From Liopterus haemorrhoidalis (lineage: Eukaryota > Arthropoda > Insecta > Coleoptera > Dytiscidae), in contig OZ020611.1 of the NCBI GenBank assembly GCA_963971575.1, forward strand, positions 2,046,001 through 2,110,000: a stretch of DNA of 64,000 nucleotides, in the 5' to 3' direction. The notes below the pieces were generated by a model. The model searched no databases, was not told the origin of the DNA, and saw nothing but the letters and a program-made list of their open reading frames with translations. This document shows positions 33,581 to 45,053 of the stretch, in pieces. Numbering within the stretch: position 1 is the first letter of the stretch; every line of letters begins with the position of its first letter. The position numbers and the translations under genes were made by a program.

Positions 33581-34427
33581 GCTGACACTACATAAAATAC
33601 ATTCACACACAGAAACACAACACTCAAATGTAATACAAGATACACTAACAGATAAACACTTTTACACAGTGTAAAATATGTAATATCATTAAACTCAGTT
33701 AGTCAGTTATTCTCTTAGTCAGATATATGTCAGTTGTCAGTCACTAGTTAATTTTATATGAAATATCAGTTAAATTGTATTGTACTCTAAATAAATTGTT
33801 TTTAAAAACTGATTTAACGATTGAAGTTATATTTCTTACCTACATTCATCCGTATTCACAAATTCCAAATCTATTTTATATACAGATATAATTTAAATAA
33901 AAAACGCCAATTAATTTTCAAAATGACCAGCTCTGGCCTTTACTCAGCTTTTAAATTTCTGCTGTAACTCGTTAACAGAATTACGAAGCGTTACTTTTTC
34001 AGCTGTTAATTTTTGCTTTTTTTCTGTTATTATATTTTTAATTTCACAAGAATACATATACTACCTTAGCCATAAATACAAAAAATCTATAACATTATTA
34101 AGCATCATTCAGCAGTTAATTAAAAATGGATTATTATGTCAAAAAAAAAAAAAAACAAAAATATTTTCCAAAAGCGAAACCTGGGCTAAAATTTCTCCCG
34201 TACGTTTCTAGCTCAGTTCAATGTATATTACCTATAATTTTTCAGATTTTTAGTTTAACCCCTTTGGGTAAGAGGGTGTAGGATAAGAACTTTTTTAGTC
34301 CAATTTTGGCAAAAATCGTGTTAAAAGCAACGTATTTTAAAAACTACTTTCCGTTCTTTAATCTACGTCTTAAGAGCTTTATTTTGAAACCATACAATGA
34401 GTTATAAAAAAATATTTTAAAAAATTG
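33581..34427. other. Decayed repeat DNA
   Basis: Sequence at about 34025-34110 (ATTTCACAAGAATACATATA; CATAAATACAAAAAATC) resembles the foldback spacer at 1265-1335. From 34200 on, a diverged right arm of the composite repeat family appears (AGGGTGTAGGATAAGAAC; ATCTACGTCTTAAGAGCTTT), the same subfamily as 42430-42600 and 44460-45053. No gene. Confidence 0.5.
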
Positions 34428-35558
<1,131 letters not shown>

Positions 35559-36250
35559 CGACAAAAAAAATCAATATATTTTGAAAAACTAATTTTCAAC
35601 TTCAAACAAAAATTCGTGTTGGACTATTTTCATCAATATACTTGGAATTGTTTTTCAGATTTTTAGACCAACCCCACTGGGAAATAGTGTGGGGGACAAA
35701 AGTTTTTTGACATTATTTTGTGAAAATCCCATAAAAAAAAATTGATTTTTGAAAAATAAAAATTTGCTTGGTCATCCACTCATTAAGAGGTTTCATTAGA
35801 TATACCAACCAAATTTCTTTTAAAAAAATATTATTTTTTTTATTAAATACATAATTGTTTTATTTATCTCGGGATGTGTTTTTTTGAACTCTCAGTATTT
35901 TTCCTATATGTGGGTAAAAGAGTTGTATAAGCACGCCAAATTTCAACTTTCTATGTTAAGGCGTATGGCTACAATTTCTATCTCCCAGACAGAGAGACAG
36001 ATTGATAGATAGACAGACAGACAGACATACATACACATGAGTGACGTTATAAGGGTTTTTTGTGGTCATACCTACAAAACCCTATAAACGACACAAAAAA
36101 TTCGATATTTTTCGATAAACTAATAAAAAATTGCTGTTGAACTATTTAGGTTCCTATCAGTTGTTAGAATCAACCCTTTTGGGAAATAAGGTAGGCGAAA
36201 AAAAATTTTTTTTTGACGGAACTGGAGTATTTTTTTTTTTTTTTAGGTTT
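35559..36250 (+). mobile_element. Diverged composite right halves in tandem
   Basis: A second right half ends at CATACCTACAAAACCCTATA (about 36068-36087). A third, partial one begins after it (TTGCTGTTGAACTATTTAGG) and fades at about 36250. The order mirrors 2856-3232: each time an intact copy is followed by an older, more diverged one in the same orientation. Confidence 0.65.
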
Positions 36251-36316
36251 TAAGACATAATTAAAATGGCCTCTGGGACAAAAATTTATGTCTACAATCG
36301 TTTAATAATATTTCTT

Positions 36317-36471
36317 GCCGACCGGCGTAGCGTAGTGGTAACACATGTGCTCTGCGTTTCGAAGGTCTCGGGTTCGAATCACGTTCAGGCATGGAAATTT
36401 TCTCAAATAAAAAATTGTCCTAGCTAATTGCCACAGCAGCAAAAGGCCATTAAATTTAAAAAAATTAATAA
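36317..36471 (+). mobile_element. tRNA-derived SINE with 14-bp target duplication
   Basis: The head GACCGGCGTAGCGTAGTGGT contains box A, and CGGGTTCGAATCACG is box B, spaced as in a tRNA. A short unrelated body and an (AAT)n tail follow. TAATAATATTTCTT stands at both ends (36303-36316 and 36472-36485). It is unrelated to the cassettes inside the composite repeats. Confidence 0.9.
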
Positions 36472-36485
36472 TAATAATATTTCTT

Positions 36486-37452
36486 TTTTTCAAAAATTTT
36501 CGTGGTTTACCTTCGCACCAAGAAGTCTTTTTTGATATCCAACTCAAATTTTTAAAAAATATTTATTTCATGATGAGACTTGAATAAGAAGATTCTTAAC
36601 AATCGTTCGGCTAGATGATTCATTACAAGCGTACCACCATAATAAACAGTTTGAGAAAGACTACCATGCATACTAACAAACAACATATAACTAATTATTT
36701 AATTAACATTCACCAGTGAATAAACTAATAAATATAAAAATACATGCAGATTAGTAGCAATTATGTGAATGTAGATCAGAGTGTGGACATGTTCTTCTCA
36801 CTGGCTCGGCTGCCTGTCGTGTCGTGCTGCGACTGCTTAATGATATTTTCACTTGATCTCTGTCATAATAGCCATTTTCTCCCGGTGTGCAGATGCTGGA
36901 TTCCTTCATTATTTCGATACTCGCGAGAAGGGGGGGGGGAGCTGGAGCACTAGCACTGTACTTATGTACATGTGAAAGTTATAGCGTGTAATATACATTG
37001 TAATTATAATATTTTGATGCAATTTGTACGATTTAGAATATAATTGTTTCTTCCTTTCCATTTGATCATTTGACTTTAAATTCACGAGATAATCTATGGG
37101 AACGTTTTAGTCCGATATATTATGACCCAGCATATTTTAAAATAAGTTCTACTGCCCTACAGTTCTCACCAGTGGGTTTAGCTGCCGAATTAAATAGGCC
37201 GAATTTGGGAAAATTATATTTACTTACATCATATTTCCATGTATAATCCCCAGGCTCCCCGCTAGCGCCACCACTGTACAATACTATCTATCTTCTAAGA
37301 AACCTACAAACATCAGTTACAAGGGATGTTTTATAAAATTACGTATTTTGCGTTATTTCAATCGTACATAGCATACACTCTTTTAGCATAGGTACACTTT
37401 GCCTCTGCTGAAAGAGTTTTTAAACTACAGAGGCGTGCAATAACAGCGATGG
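36486..37452. other. No gene recognised
   Basis: This is mixed-composition sequence with a G run near 36930-36939. The open frame 36744-36953 has no recognisable features. No repeat ends identified. Confidence 0.4.
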
Positions 37453-37600
37453 GGAGTAGGGATGGGAAAAAAACATCGATGTATCGAAAACATCGATGTT
37501 TGTTTTAAAAACATCGATGTTTTTACCATCGATGATCAGATGGCGATAGTATCGATAAAACATCGATGTCTACTACCGATGACGATGTTTAAACTTTGAA
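37453..37600. repeat. Cluster of CATCGATG palindromes, possible hAT end
   Basis: The octamer CATCGATG or near variants occurs about six times within 150 bp after TAGGGATGGGAAAAAAACAT. The TAGGGATGGG start and spaced subterminal palindromes look like the end of a hAT-type element with transposase-binding sites. No opposite end was identified. Confidence 0.5.
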
Positions 37601-37956
37601 ATTCAGAAACTACTGCTAGAGCGCTTGAATCTTAAAATTTTAATTTTTATTAATATTAGTACACAATATATAAGCGCCATCTATTGTGATATAACAATAC
37701 TAATAGTGTTAGTTCTTATTCTTTTTAGCAGTTAGCAGAATAAGAATAAAAAGAAACTTCTAATTTGTGCAAACAATGCAACGACCAATGACGCCAACAA
37801 ATTTGTTGCTTTTTGAGTCTTGTTGACACTTTCCCAGTTGTTATTCCTCCAATCCCTGGAATTACCGTATTGGGAAATATAATTATAATTTATTTATTAA
37901 TAAAACTATTATTAGATTAAAATTAATATTATAGGATTGCTATATTAGTGTTATAA

Positions 37957-38984
37957 AAAATTTATGTGAAGTGTGAATTTTCACGTTTCAGGGTTTCACA
38001 GGTATTGAGTAAATGAATGATGATTATTTGGGATGCCAAAACAAATTTTTTGTTAAAATATTTTTTTATTAATTTTAATTCGAATGCCTAGATACCATTA
38101 TTTGGGTTTCTAAATATTTGCAGTATTTTTTTATATAGCAAGGTTCATTGATATTTTGAAAATTGTGCCTACGGCTTCCATTGGTTGTTTAAGTCATAAG
38201 CACCGCCCCTCTTATTTCGTATACATTCAAACATAGAATTAAATTATAATTTCAACACTTCCCACTGGTTATTAAATTTACGCTTTTAAAAATTAAATGC
38301 AATATTTCCCAAAATATAACTAGAATTTTGACAAAATAATTTAAACAAAATAAAAATGCAAAAAAAAAAACAGAAAAAATAAAAATTGACAGGAGTCGAA
38401 CAGTAGTTTGCAACTTACGAAGCGAGAACGTTACCACTGGACTACGAACGTTCACTCCTTTACTGTGTTAAATAGCGGATTAAATATTTTAGTTAAAAAC
38501 ACAAAAAATGCGTTATTTTCCGAAAACATAATCTGATCAAAAATTCCTGTTGTATTATTCCGGTTCACACCAATGTACATTACTTAGAATTTTTTCAGAT
38601 TTTTAGTTTAAACCATCTGGGCTACAGGGTGTGGGACAAAAAAATTTTTGCACAATTTTGGCAAAAATCGCTTCAGAATAATTTATTTTGCAAAAATAAA
38701 AATTTGATCATTAATCTACGTACCAAGGGCTTTCATTTGATACCCTACTCAGAATTATAAAAAAATATATTTTTTTTTTCGATGAGCACATATTTGTTTA
38801 TATTTTTAGGGGGATATGTTTTTTAGATGTTTTAGTATTTTTCCTATGTGCGGGTCAAAGAGTTGTATAAACATGCCAAATTTCAACTCTCTAGGTTTAG
38901 CCGTTTGGCTACAATTTTTACCGAACAGACAGACAGACGACAAATGAAAGGGTTTTTTGGTCATACCTACAAAACCCTAAAAAT
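37957..38984 (+). mobile_element. Composite repeat, full copy I
   Basis: Leader TATGTGAAGTGTGAATTTTC, left TIR partly mutated (AGGGTTTCACAGGTAT), Val-like cassette on the minus strand, right arm, only two CAGA units (38927-38936) and an intact right TIR. Confidence 0.87.
38387..38452 (-). repeat. tRNA-like cassette of copy I (possibly Val-like)
   Basis: On the minus strand TCGTAGTCCAGTGGTAACGT and GTTCGACTCCTG match the copy D cassette with scattered substitutions. Confidence 0.55.
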
Positions 38985-39722
38985 GAATCAACCCAAAATA
39001 ATATGTTATTCTATTATTTTGTAAGGAATTCTTGACCTATAATCATTTGTAGTTAATTGACGTGCGTTTCGTACTATTTTCTATTTTATTTTATTTATTT
39101 TTTATTCCTACACCACAGCTTTGATCCCAGTATCCATCACTGTACAAAGTTTGCAACCCATTAATTTACCGCAAGTTATAAAACAATCTCTTATTCTCTA
39201 AACAAATAATATTATAATCCCATTATTAACATATATAAATATAAAATAAATAATTTATATGTACAATTAAAGGTTAGAAATTTGAGACAAAAAAAATTAC
39301 CAAACAATTGACATAAATTTCTCCCATGAAGATGTGACACGCGATAATGTGAGACCGTAATGGTCTCGCTATTTGATTACGGGACAGTGCTACTGTGCTC
39401 CGAGTTGGGCTTGCTCGCTCAGCACTCAGCGCTGGGAAAACTCCGCTGATTGTTGCCTCGGCGTTAGATCCATGTTAACACGTGCCTAACCTGGATTAAA
39501 CATAACGGGATTGTTTTTATTTTCTTTATCAGTTTAAAACGTTCATGTTTTGCTTATCAAGATTATCATTTGGTTTATTGTTTTAATCATGTTTTGATTA
39601 TGTTTATAAACACGAAACAGATAAGTAGTGAATTGTACATACCTGGACTGCACAATAAATTCTTGGGTTCATAATGAAATATTTGGTTTTTCAATTTAAA
39701 ATAAGTTTTATTTTTCAATATT
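38985..39722. other. No gene recognised
   Basis: This is AT-rich DNA with a GC-rich block at about 39340-39475. No frame, TIR or RNA signal could be supported. Confidence 0.4.
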
Positions 39723-40007
39723 ATTAGGGTTTGTAGGTATGACCAAAAAATCCTTATACCGTCATTTTGTCGTCTGTCTGTCTGTCTGTTCGGTAAAAAT
39801 TGTAGCCAAACGGCTAAACCTAGAGCAGTAGTATTTGTCCAATGCTGGCTACTTTCCGTTTTTTAGGGTTTTGTAGGTATGACCAAAAAACACTTATACC
39901 GTCATTTTGTCGTCTGTCTGTCTGTCTGTCTGTCTGTTCGATAAAAATTGTAGCCAAACGGCTAAACCTAGAGCAGTGGTATTTGTCCAATGCTGGCTAC
40001 TTTCCGT
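39723..40007 (-). repeat. Two tandem copies of the composite repeat's end
   Basis: Units of about 140-150 bp (39723-39860 and 39861-40007) each contain the outer hairpin, the TCTG tract and AGCCAAACGGCTAAACCTAG. A common 45-bp tail follows, AGCAGTRGTATTTGTCCAAT then GCTGGCTACTTTCCG. The full copy J starts directly after the second unit. The tail is not part of any other composite copy. Confidence 0.9.
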
Positions 40008-41268
40008 TTTTTAGGGTTTTGTAGGTATGACCAAAAAACCCTTATACCGTCATTTTGTCGTCTGTCTGTCTGTCTGTCTGTCTGTCTGTTCGGTAAAAAT
40101 TGTAGCCAAACGGCTAAACCTAGAAAGTTGAAATTTGGCATGCTTATACAACTCGTTGACCCGCACATAGGAAAAATACCAAAACATCTAAAAAACATAC
40201 CCCCCTAAAAATATATCAAATATGTGCTCATCGAAAAAATATATATTTTTTTAAAATTCTGAGCAGGGTATCAAATGAAAGCCCTTAGTATGTAGATTAA
40301 CGACCAAAATTTTATTTTTGCAAAATAAATTATTTAGACATTATTTCCGGCAAAATTGTTCAAAAAAAATTTTGTCCCACACCCTATAGCCCAGATGGTT
40401 TAAACTAAAAATCTGAAAAAATTCTAAGTAATGTACATTTATGTGAACCGGAATAGTTCAACAGGAATTTTTGATCAGATTATGTTTCCGGAAAATAACG
40501 CATTTTTTGTGTTTTTTGCGTAACCATGTAAACTATTTAATGATATTATGTAGCACAGTAGACAGAGCGCTTCGATGGTGTAATGGTTACTATACAAGCG
40601 TTCTAATCTGCAAACTCGAGTTCAAATCGGCCGCGAGGCAATTTATTTTTTCTGTTTTTTTTTGCATTTTTATTTTGTTTAAATTACTTTTTCAATATTC
40701 TAGTTATATTAATATTAAATTTTCAATATTTTAGCAATATTTTTTACAAATATTGCATTTAATTTTTAAAAGCGTAAATTTAATAACCAGTGCAAATTGT
40801 TGAAATTGATTACTATTGGACTTACAACCAAGTAACTTAAAATATAACGTAACTATAAATATATAATACCATGGATACAAGTTAAAAAAAATGAAATATA
40901 TAAAATATATGTTATGTCATGTGTTATAATGTCTGTATCATATTAGTGCCTAAATATATTACTGCTATACTGCTATTTATATTCCTACAAATATGTAGAC
41001 GAAAACAGAAGGGCGGAGCTTATGACTAAAACAACCAATGGAAGCCATAGGCGCAATTTTCAAAATCTTATTAAACCTTGTTATATAAAAAAAATACTGC
41101 ACATATTTAGAAACCTACATAATGGTATTAGGCATTCGAATTAAAATTAACAAAAAAAATATATTTTAACATAAAATTGGTTTTGGCATCCCAAATAATC
41201 ATCATTCACTTACTAAATACCTGCAAAACCCTGAAATGTGTGAAAATTCATACTTCACATCAATTTTT
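40008..41268 (-). mobile_element. Composite repeat, full copy J
   Basis: Complete element with TCTG tract, right arm, Gln-like cassette (+ strand), left arm with the same 140-bp extra segment as copy G, and the leader. G and J therefore form one subfamily defined both by cassette and by the extra segment. Confidence 0.88.
40565..40640 (+). repeat. tRNA-Gln-like cassette of copy J
   Basis: GATGGTGTAATGGTTACTAT and CGAGTTCAAATCGG are close to tRNA-Gln boxes A and B. Nearly identical to copy G. Confidence 0.75.
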
Positions 41269-41477
41269 TTTTTTAAATTAATTGATTTTTTAAAAACATT
41301 AAAATGGATATTTTTTGAGATGATGCAGTAAATTGTTTTATAAAGATTTTTGCAGCTAAATTTTGCGAAAGTATTTCGTAAGTTATTTTTATTATACAAC
41401 AGGTGGGCGTTATGAAATTTTTTGTACCAATAGATTTGCTAAAGTGGGCGGTAGGTATGAAAAGGTTGAGTACCCCT

Positions 41478-42418
41478 GACCTAGGGAGTTGAAATTTGGC
41501 ATGCTTATACAACTCTTTGACACACACATAGGAAAAATACTAAAACATCTAAAAAACATATCCCCCTAAAAATATAAACAAATATGTGCTCATCGAAAAA
41601 AAAAATATATATTTTTTTATAATTCTGAGTAGAGTATCAAATGAAAGCCCTTGGTACGTGGATTAACGATCAAATTTTTATTTTTGCAAAATAAATTATT
41701 TTGAAGCGATTTTTGCCAAAATTGTGCAAAAAAATTTTTGTCCCACACCTGTAGCCCAGATGGTTTAAACTAAAAATCTGAACAAATTCTAAGTAATGTA
41801 CATTGGTGTGAACTGGAATAGTACAACAGGAATTTTTGATCAGATTATGTTTTAGGAAAAAAAACGCATTTTTTGTGATTTTTAGCTAATAATGAACACA
41901 AGTTATAGCTTTGTAAGACGCTACACTGGAACATGTATGCTGGTGTAGTGGTTTTTGACGCTAGTTTTTCACCCAAGTAACTCGATCCGAAAGGGGTCGA
42001 ACCCTGCGAGAAGAGAGAATATAATTTTTTGTTTTTTTTTTTTTTAATTTTTATATTGTTTATATTATTTTTACAAAATTCTGTTTATATTTTGGCAAAT
42101 ATTGCATTTAATTTTTAAAAACGTAAATTTAATAACCAGTGGAAATTGTTTAAATTATAATTTAATTCTGTTTCAATGTTCACGAAATTAGAGAGGCGGA
42201 ACTTATAATAACCAATGAAAGCCATAGGCGCAATTTTTAAAATTCGAACCTTACTATATAAAAAAAAATACTGCACATATTTAGAAACCTAAATAACGGT
42301 ATTAGGCGTTTGAATTAAAATTAACAAAAAAAAATACTTTAAAATAAAGTTTGTTTTGGCACCAAATAATCATCATTCAGTTACTAAATACCTGCGAAAT
42401 CCTGAAATGTGTGAAAAT
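41478..42418 (-). mobile_element. Composite repeat, copy K, outer end missing
   Basis: It starts at AGTTGAAATTTGGCATGC, without hairpin and TCTG tract, then has the right arm, Glu-like cassette, left arm and a degraded leader. Confidence 0.85.
41934..42012 (+). repeat. tRNA-Glu-like cassette of copy K
   Basis: TGGTGTAGTGGTTTTTG and GGGGTCGAACCCTG stand as boxes A and B. Same type as copies A, F and H. Confidence 0.65.
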
Positions 42419-42840
42419 TGCAAGCCAAAAATGTTGCAAAAAAATTCTGGCCCCGCCCCCTTTTACCCAAAGGGGTTAAACTAAAAATCTGAAAAATTAC
42501 AGGTAATGTACATTGGTCTGAGCCGGAAACGTACGAGAAGAATTTTTGATCCGATTGCGTTTTTGAAAAATATTGCAGTTTTTGTGTTTTTGACAAGATT
42601 AATTATTTTTTTAATTCATTGCTAAATTATGGCTAGTAATGTTATGGATTTTTTGTATTTATGGTAGTGTGTGTCTAAAATGTTAACAGCTGAGGACCAA
42701 ATTTTGAACACCACACCAACACATTGTTAATAGAACAAATATTCGTAGACATCCAGTATTATGTTGGCTTCTTACAATTATTAAATACCTATAAAACTCT
42801 GAAATATGTGAAAATTCACACTTCACACACATTTTTTTAA
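42419..42840 (-). mobile_element. Diverged composite-family fragment
   Basis: CCCTTTTACCCAAAGGGGTT, TACAGGTAATGTACATTGGT and a leader end (AAATATGTGAAAATTCACAC) at about 42800. Same subfamily as 34200-34420. The middle carries sequence similar to the foldback spacer (CATTGCTAAATTATGG). Confidence 0.6.
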
Positions 42841-43446
42841 TGTGAAATACCTACATTCTTTACTGTGGGCAATTTATTTAGTACAGTAACTTTAAAACCT
42901 CCGTGACAAATCTCATGCAAAAACAACAATTCTATTGTCAACCAAAAATGTCTTGTTCCAATTATTAAAAAAACAACAGTTAATATCAGTGAGTGTATTA
43001 ATAAAATAAAACTTTTTATTTTTAATTCGTATAAAATGAAGAACGGGTGTAATTAATTAGTTCCAGATATTAGAGTTGTATAATTTAGAAATATAGTTCA
43101 AATGTTAATGGGCGAGGTGGCGTTAAGTCAGCCGGAGAAAATGTGCTAAATTCAACTTTTTAACGTTTAATTGTTATTAATGAAAAGTTATGAGTGACGT
43201 TCAGTATTTAACTGCCTGATTCACTCGCTCATTTCAAGGTGAAACATTCATTTAAAATACATTTAAAGTGTTCGGGGAAAATTATGGAATTTCACTTTAA
43301 CAGTTTTAAAAAGCGGCTTTATTTAAAGTAGATTCTGTATCAGTAGAGAAAAAGTCCATTCCGTAATATACGCAGAAACAAAAATTTTATACTGTTTTAC
43401 GCTGCTAGCGTTTGGTTTAATATTTTGAGCAGTGCTGGGTTTTAAC
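42841..43446. other. No feature recognised
   Basis: This is AT-rich, with no coding or repeat signature identified. Confidence 0.5.
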
Positions 43447-44244
43447 TATGCTCTATGTCGGCTGGAGCTGTTTGTCCTTGCTTCGGATTGGTTTAGATCG
43501 TCATCCCTATTACACTGTAAAAATATTGTTTTTAGTCCAAGTTGACAGATGTTCAGTGTCGTACATTGGAAATATATATTATTTATACTATTTAATTTTT
43601 TTCATATATTTTGTTATTATTTACATATTTAGACTTTTATTTATATTCTTGGCGTAGATTTTATGGCGAAAATTTTCCATGTAATTTGTTTTTACGCAGT
43701 TATATATTTTTTAGGTTATTTGACATATAAATATTTTTGACACTTGACAATTAACAGATCAAGAGAGAGGACTAATGTGAGGCCAAAAGACAGCCCAGCT
43801 GATTGTGCCCAAAGAAGAAGTTATTGATATAATTTTTAGACCTTCATATATACATATATTTTGAATTTTTATTTACAATAATTATTTAAATAAGAAACTT
43901 TAGCTCTGAAAATATATTGTTTGTTTTATTGCTTTATTTAAACTCTTTTAGCCAAATCTCTCTTTTTATATATAGTACATAATTTTTAAAATTAATATTT
44001 TTTAACTTTTTCAAATTTCCCATTAAACTGAATTTATGTCGTGTGCCCAAGTGTATTATCTGCCTTGTTTATTTCAATATCTTATTAACCTTTTTTATAC
44101 TAAAAAAAATCACTTGCTACCCCAGTTACTACGCCCATGTCCTAGTTGATACTAATTTTAAATTTCCCGCTATACTGTATTTGTCCAGTGTAAATCGTAC
44201 TAGGTTCGCAGCGCTATCTACTTTTTTTATAATTTGAAATAGAC
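43447..44244 (+). mobile_element. TGGTCTATTTC MITE family, copy 1 (~800 bp)
   Basis: Closely similar along its whole length to 57959-58779 (shared AGCTGTTTGTCCTTGCTTCG, AGGCCAAAAGACAGCCCAGC, GCCCAAAGAAGAAGTTATTG). The right end GAAATAGAC is followed by TA; the left end is mutated. It has no transposase frame. Confidence 0.8.
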
Positions 44245-44276
44245 TATAATGCCTGGGAAGCGCAGCTTGTTCCTCT

Positions 44277-44440
44277 GCAGTGGCGGCGCTAGATGGGGGT
44301 CCGGGCCCCCTTAAAAGTTGCTCTGGCCCCCAGTTGCCCCCCCTAGAATTGCTTGGAAAAAAATATGTTTTAGAAGTGAGGACCTTTTTTTAGCTCATTA
44401 CTTGTATTTTCATATGTAAACGATAAAAAAATATTTCCTG
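44277..44440 (+). mobile_element. Probable hAT end, truncated
   Basis: CAGTGGCGGCGCTAGATGGG followed by GGTCCGGGCCCCC resembles the ends of hAT elements. The matching end is not visible; a diverged composite repeat follows at once. Confidence 0.4.
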
Positions 44441-44459
44441 CCCCCCCCAAATCTTACTC

Positions 44460-45053
44460 AATTTTTTTTTGGCTAAATTCGTGTTAAAAGAAACGAATGT
44501 CAAAAAACTATTGATCGTTCCTTAATCTACGTCTTAAGAGCTTTCTTTTGATACCACACAATAAATTTTTAAAAAAATATTTTATTAATCGTCATTTTTC
44601 GATAAACTTATGAAAAATTCCTGTTGAACTATTTCGGTTCTCATTAATGTTCATTACGGAGATTTTTTTTTTCAGATTTTTAGATCAATCACTCTGGGAG
44701 ATAGGGTGGGGTCAAAAGTTTTTGACACATTTTTAACAAATATCCAATTTAAAAAAATTATTTTTCAAAAATAAGTTTGTTGATCCACGGATTAAGAGGT
44801 TGCCACTCAAAATTTTAAAAAAACATTTATTTTTTATTAAATACATATTTATTTGTTTATATTTATTTCGAGATGTGTTTTTTTGAACTCTCAGTATTTT
44901 TCCTATATGTGGGTCAAACAGTTGTATAAGTATACCAAATTTCAACTTTTTACGTTAAGTCGTTTGGCTACAATTTCTACGGTACAGACAGACAGACACA
45001 TGAGTGACGTTATAAGGGTTTTTTGGTGGTCATACCTACAAAACCCTAAAAAA
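44460..45053 (+). mobile_element. Diverged composite repeat, copy L (right half)
   Basis: ATCTACGTCTTAAGAGCTTT, GAACTATTTCGGTTCTCATT, two CAGA units with CATGAGTGACGTTATAAGG instead of the usual block, and terminus CATACCTACAAAACCCTAAA. The same variant terminus occurs alone at about 62711-62783. Confidence 0.75.

Noticed and set aside
33630..33830. LTR of a retrovirus-like element
   Set aside because: AGTCAGTTATTCTCTTAGTCAG-like text and an AATAAA suggested an LTR, but no second LTR, TG/CA ends or primer-binding site could be found.
43448..43657. MITE-internal frame shared with 58006-58191
   Set aside because: Both copies are open, but the frame is AT-driven, does not span the element and shows no protein motif; substitutions look neutral.
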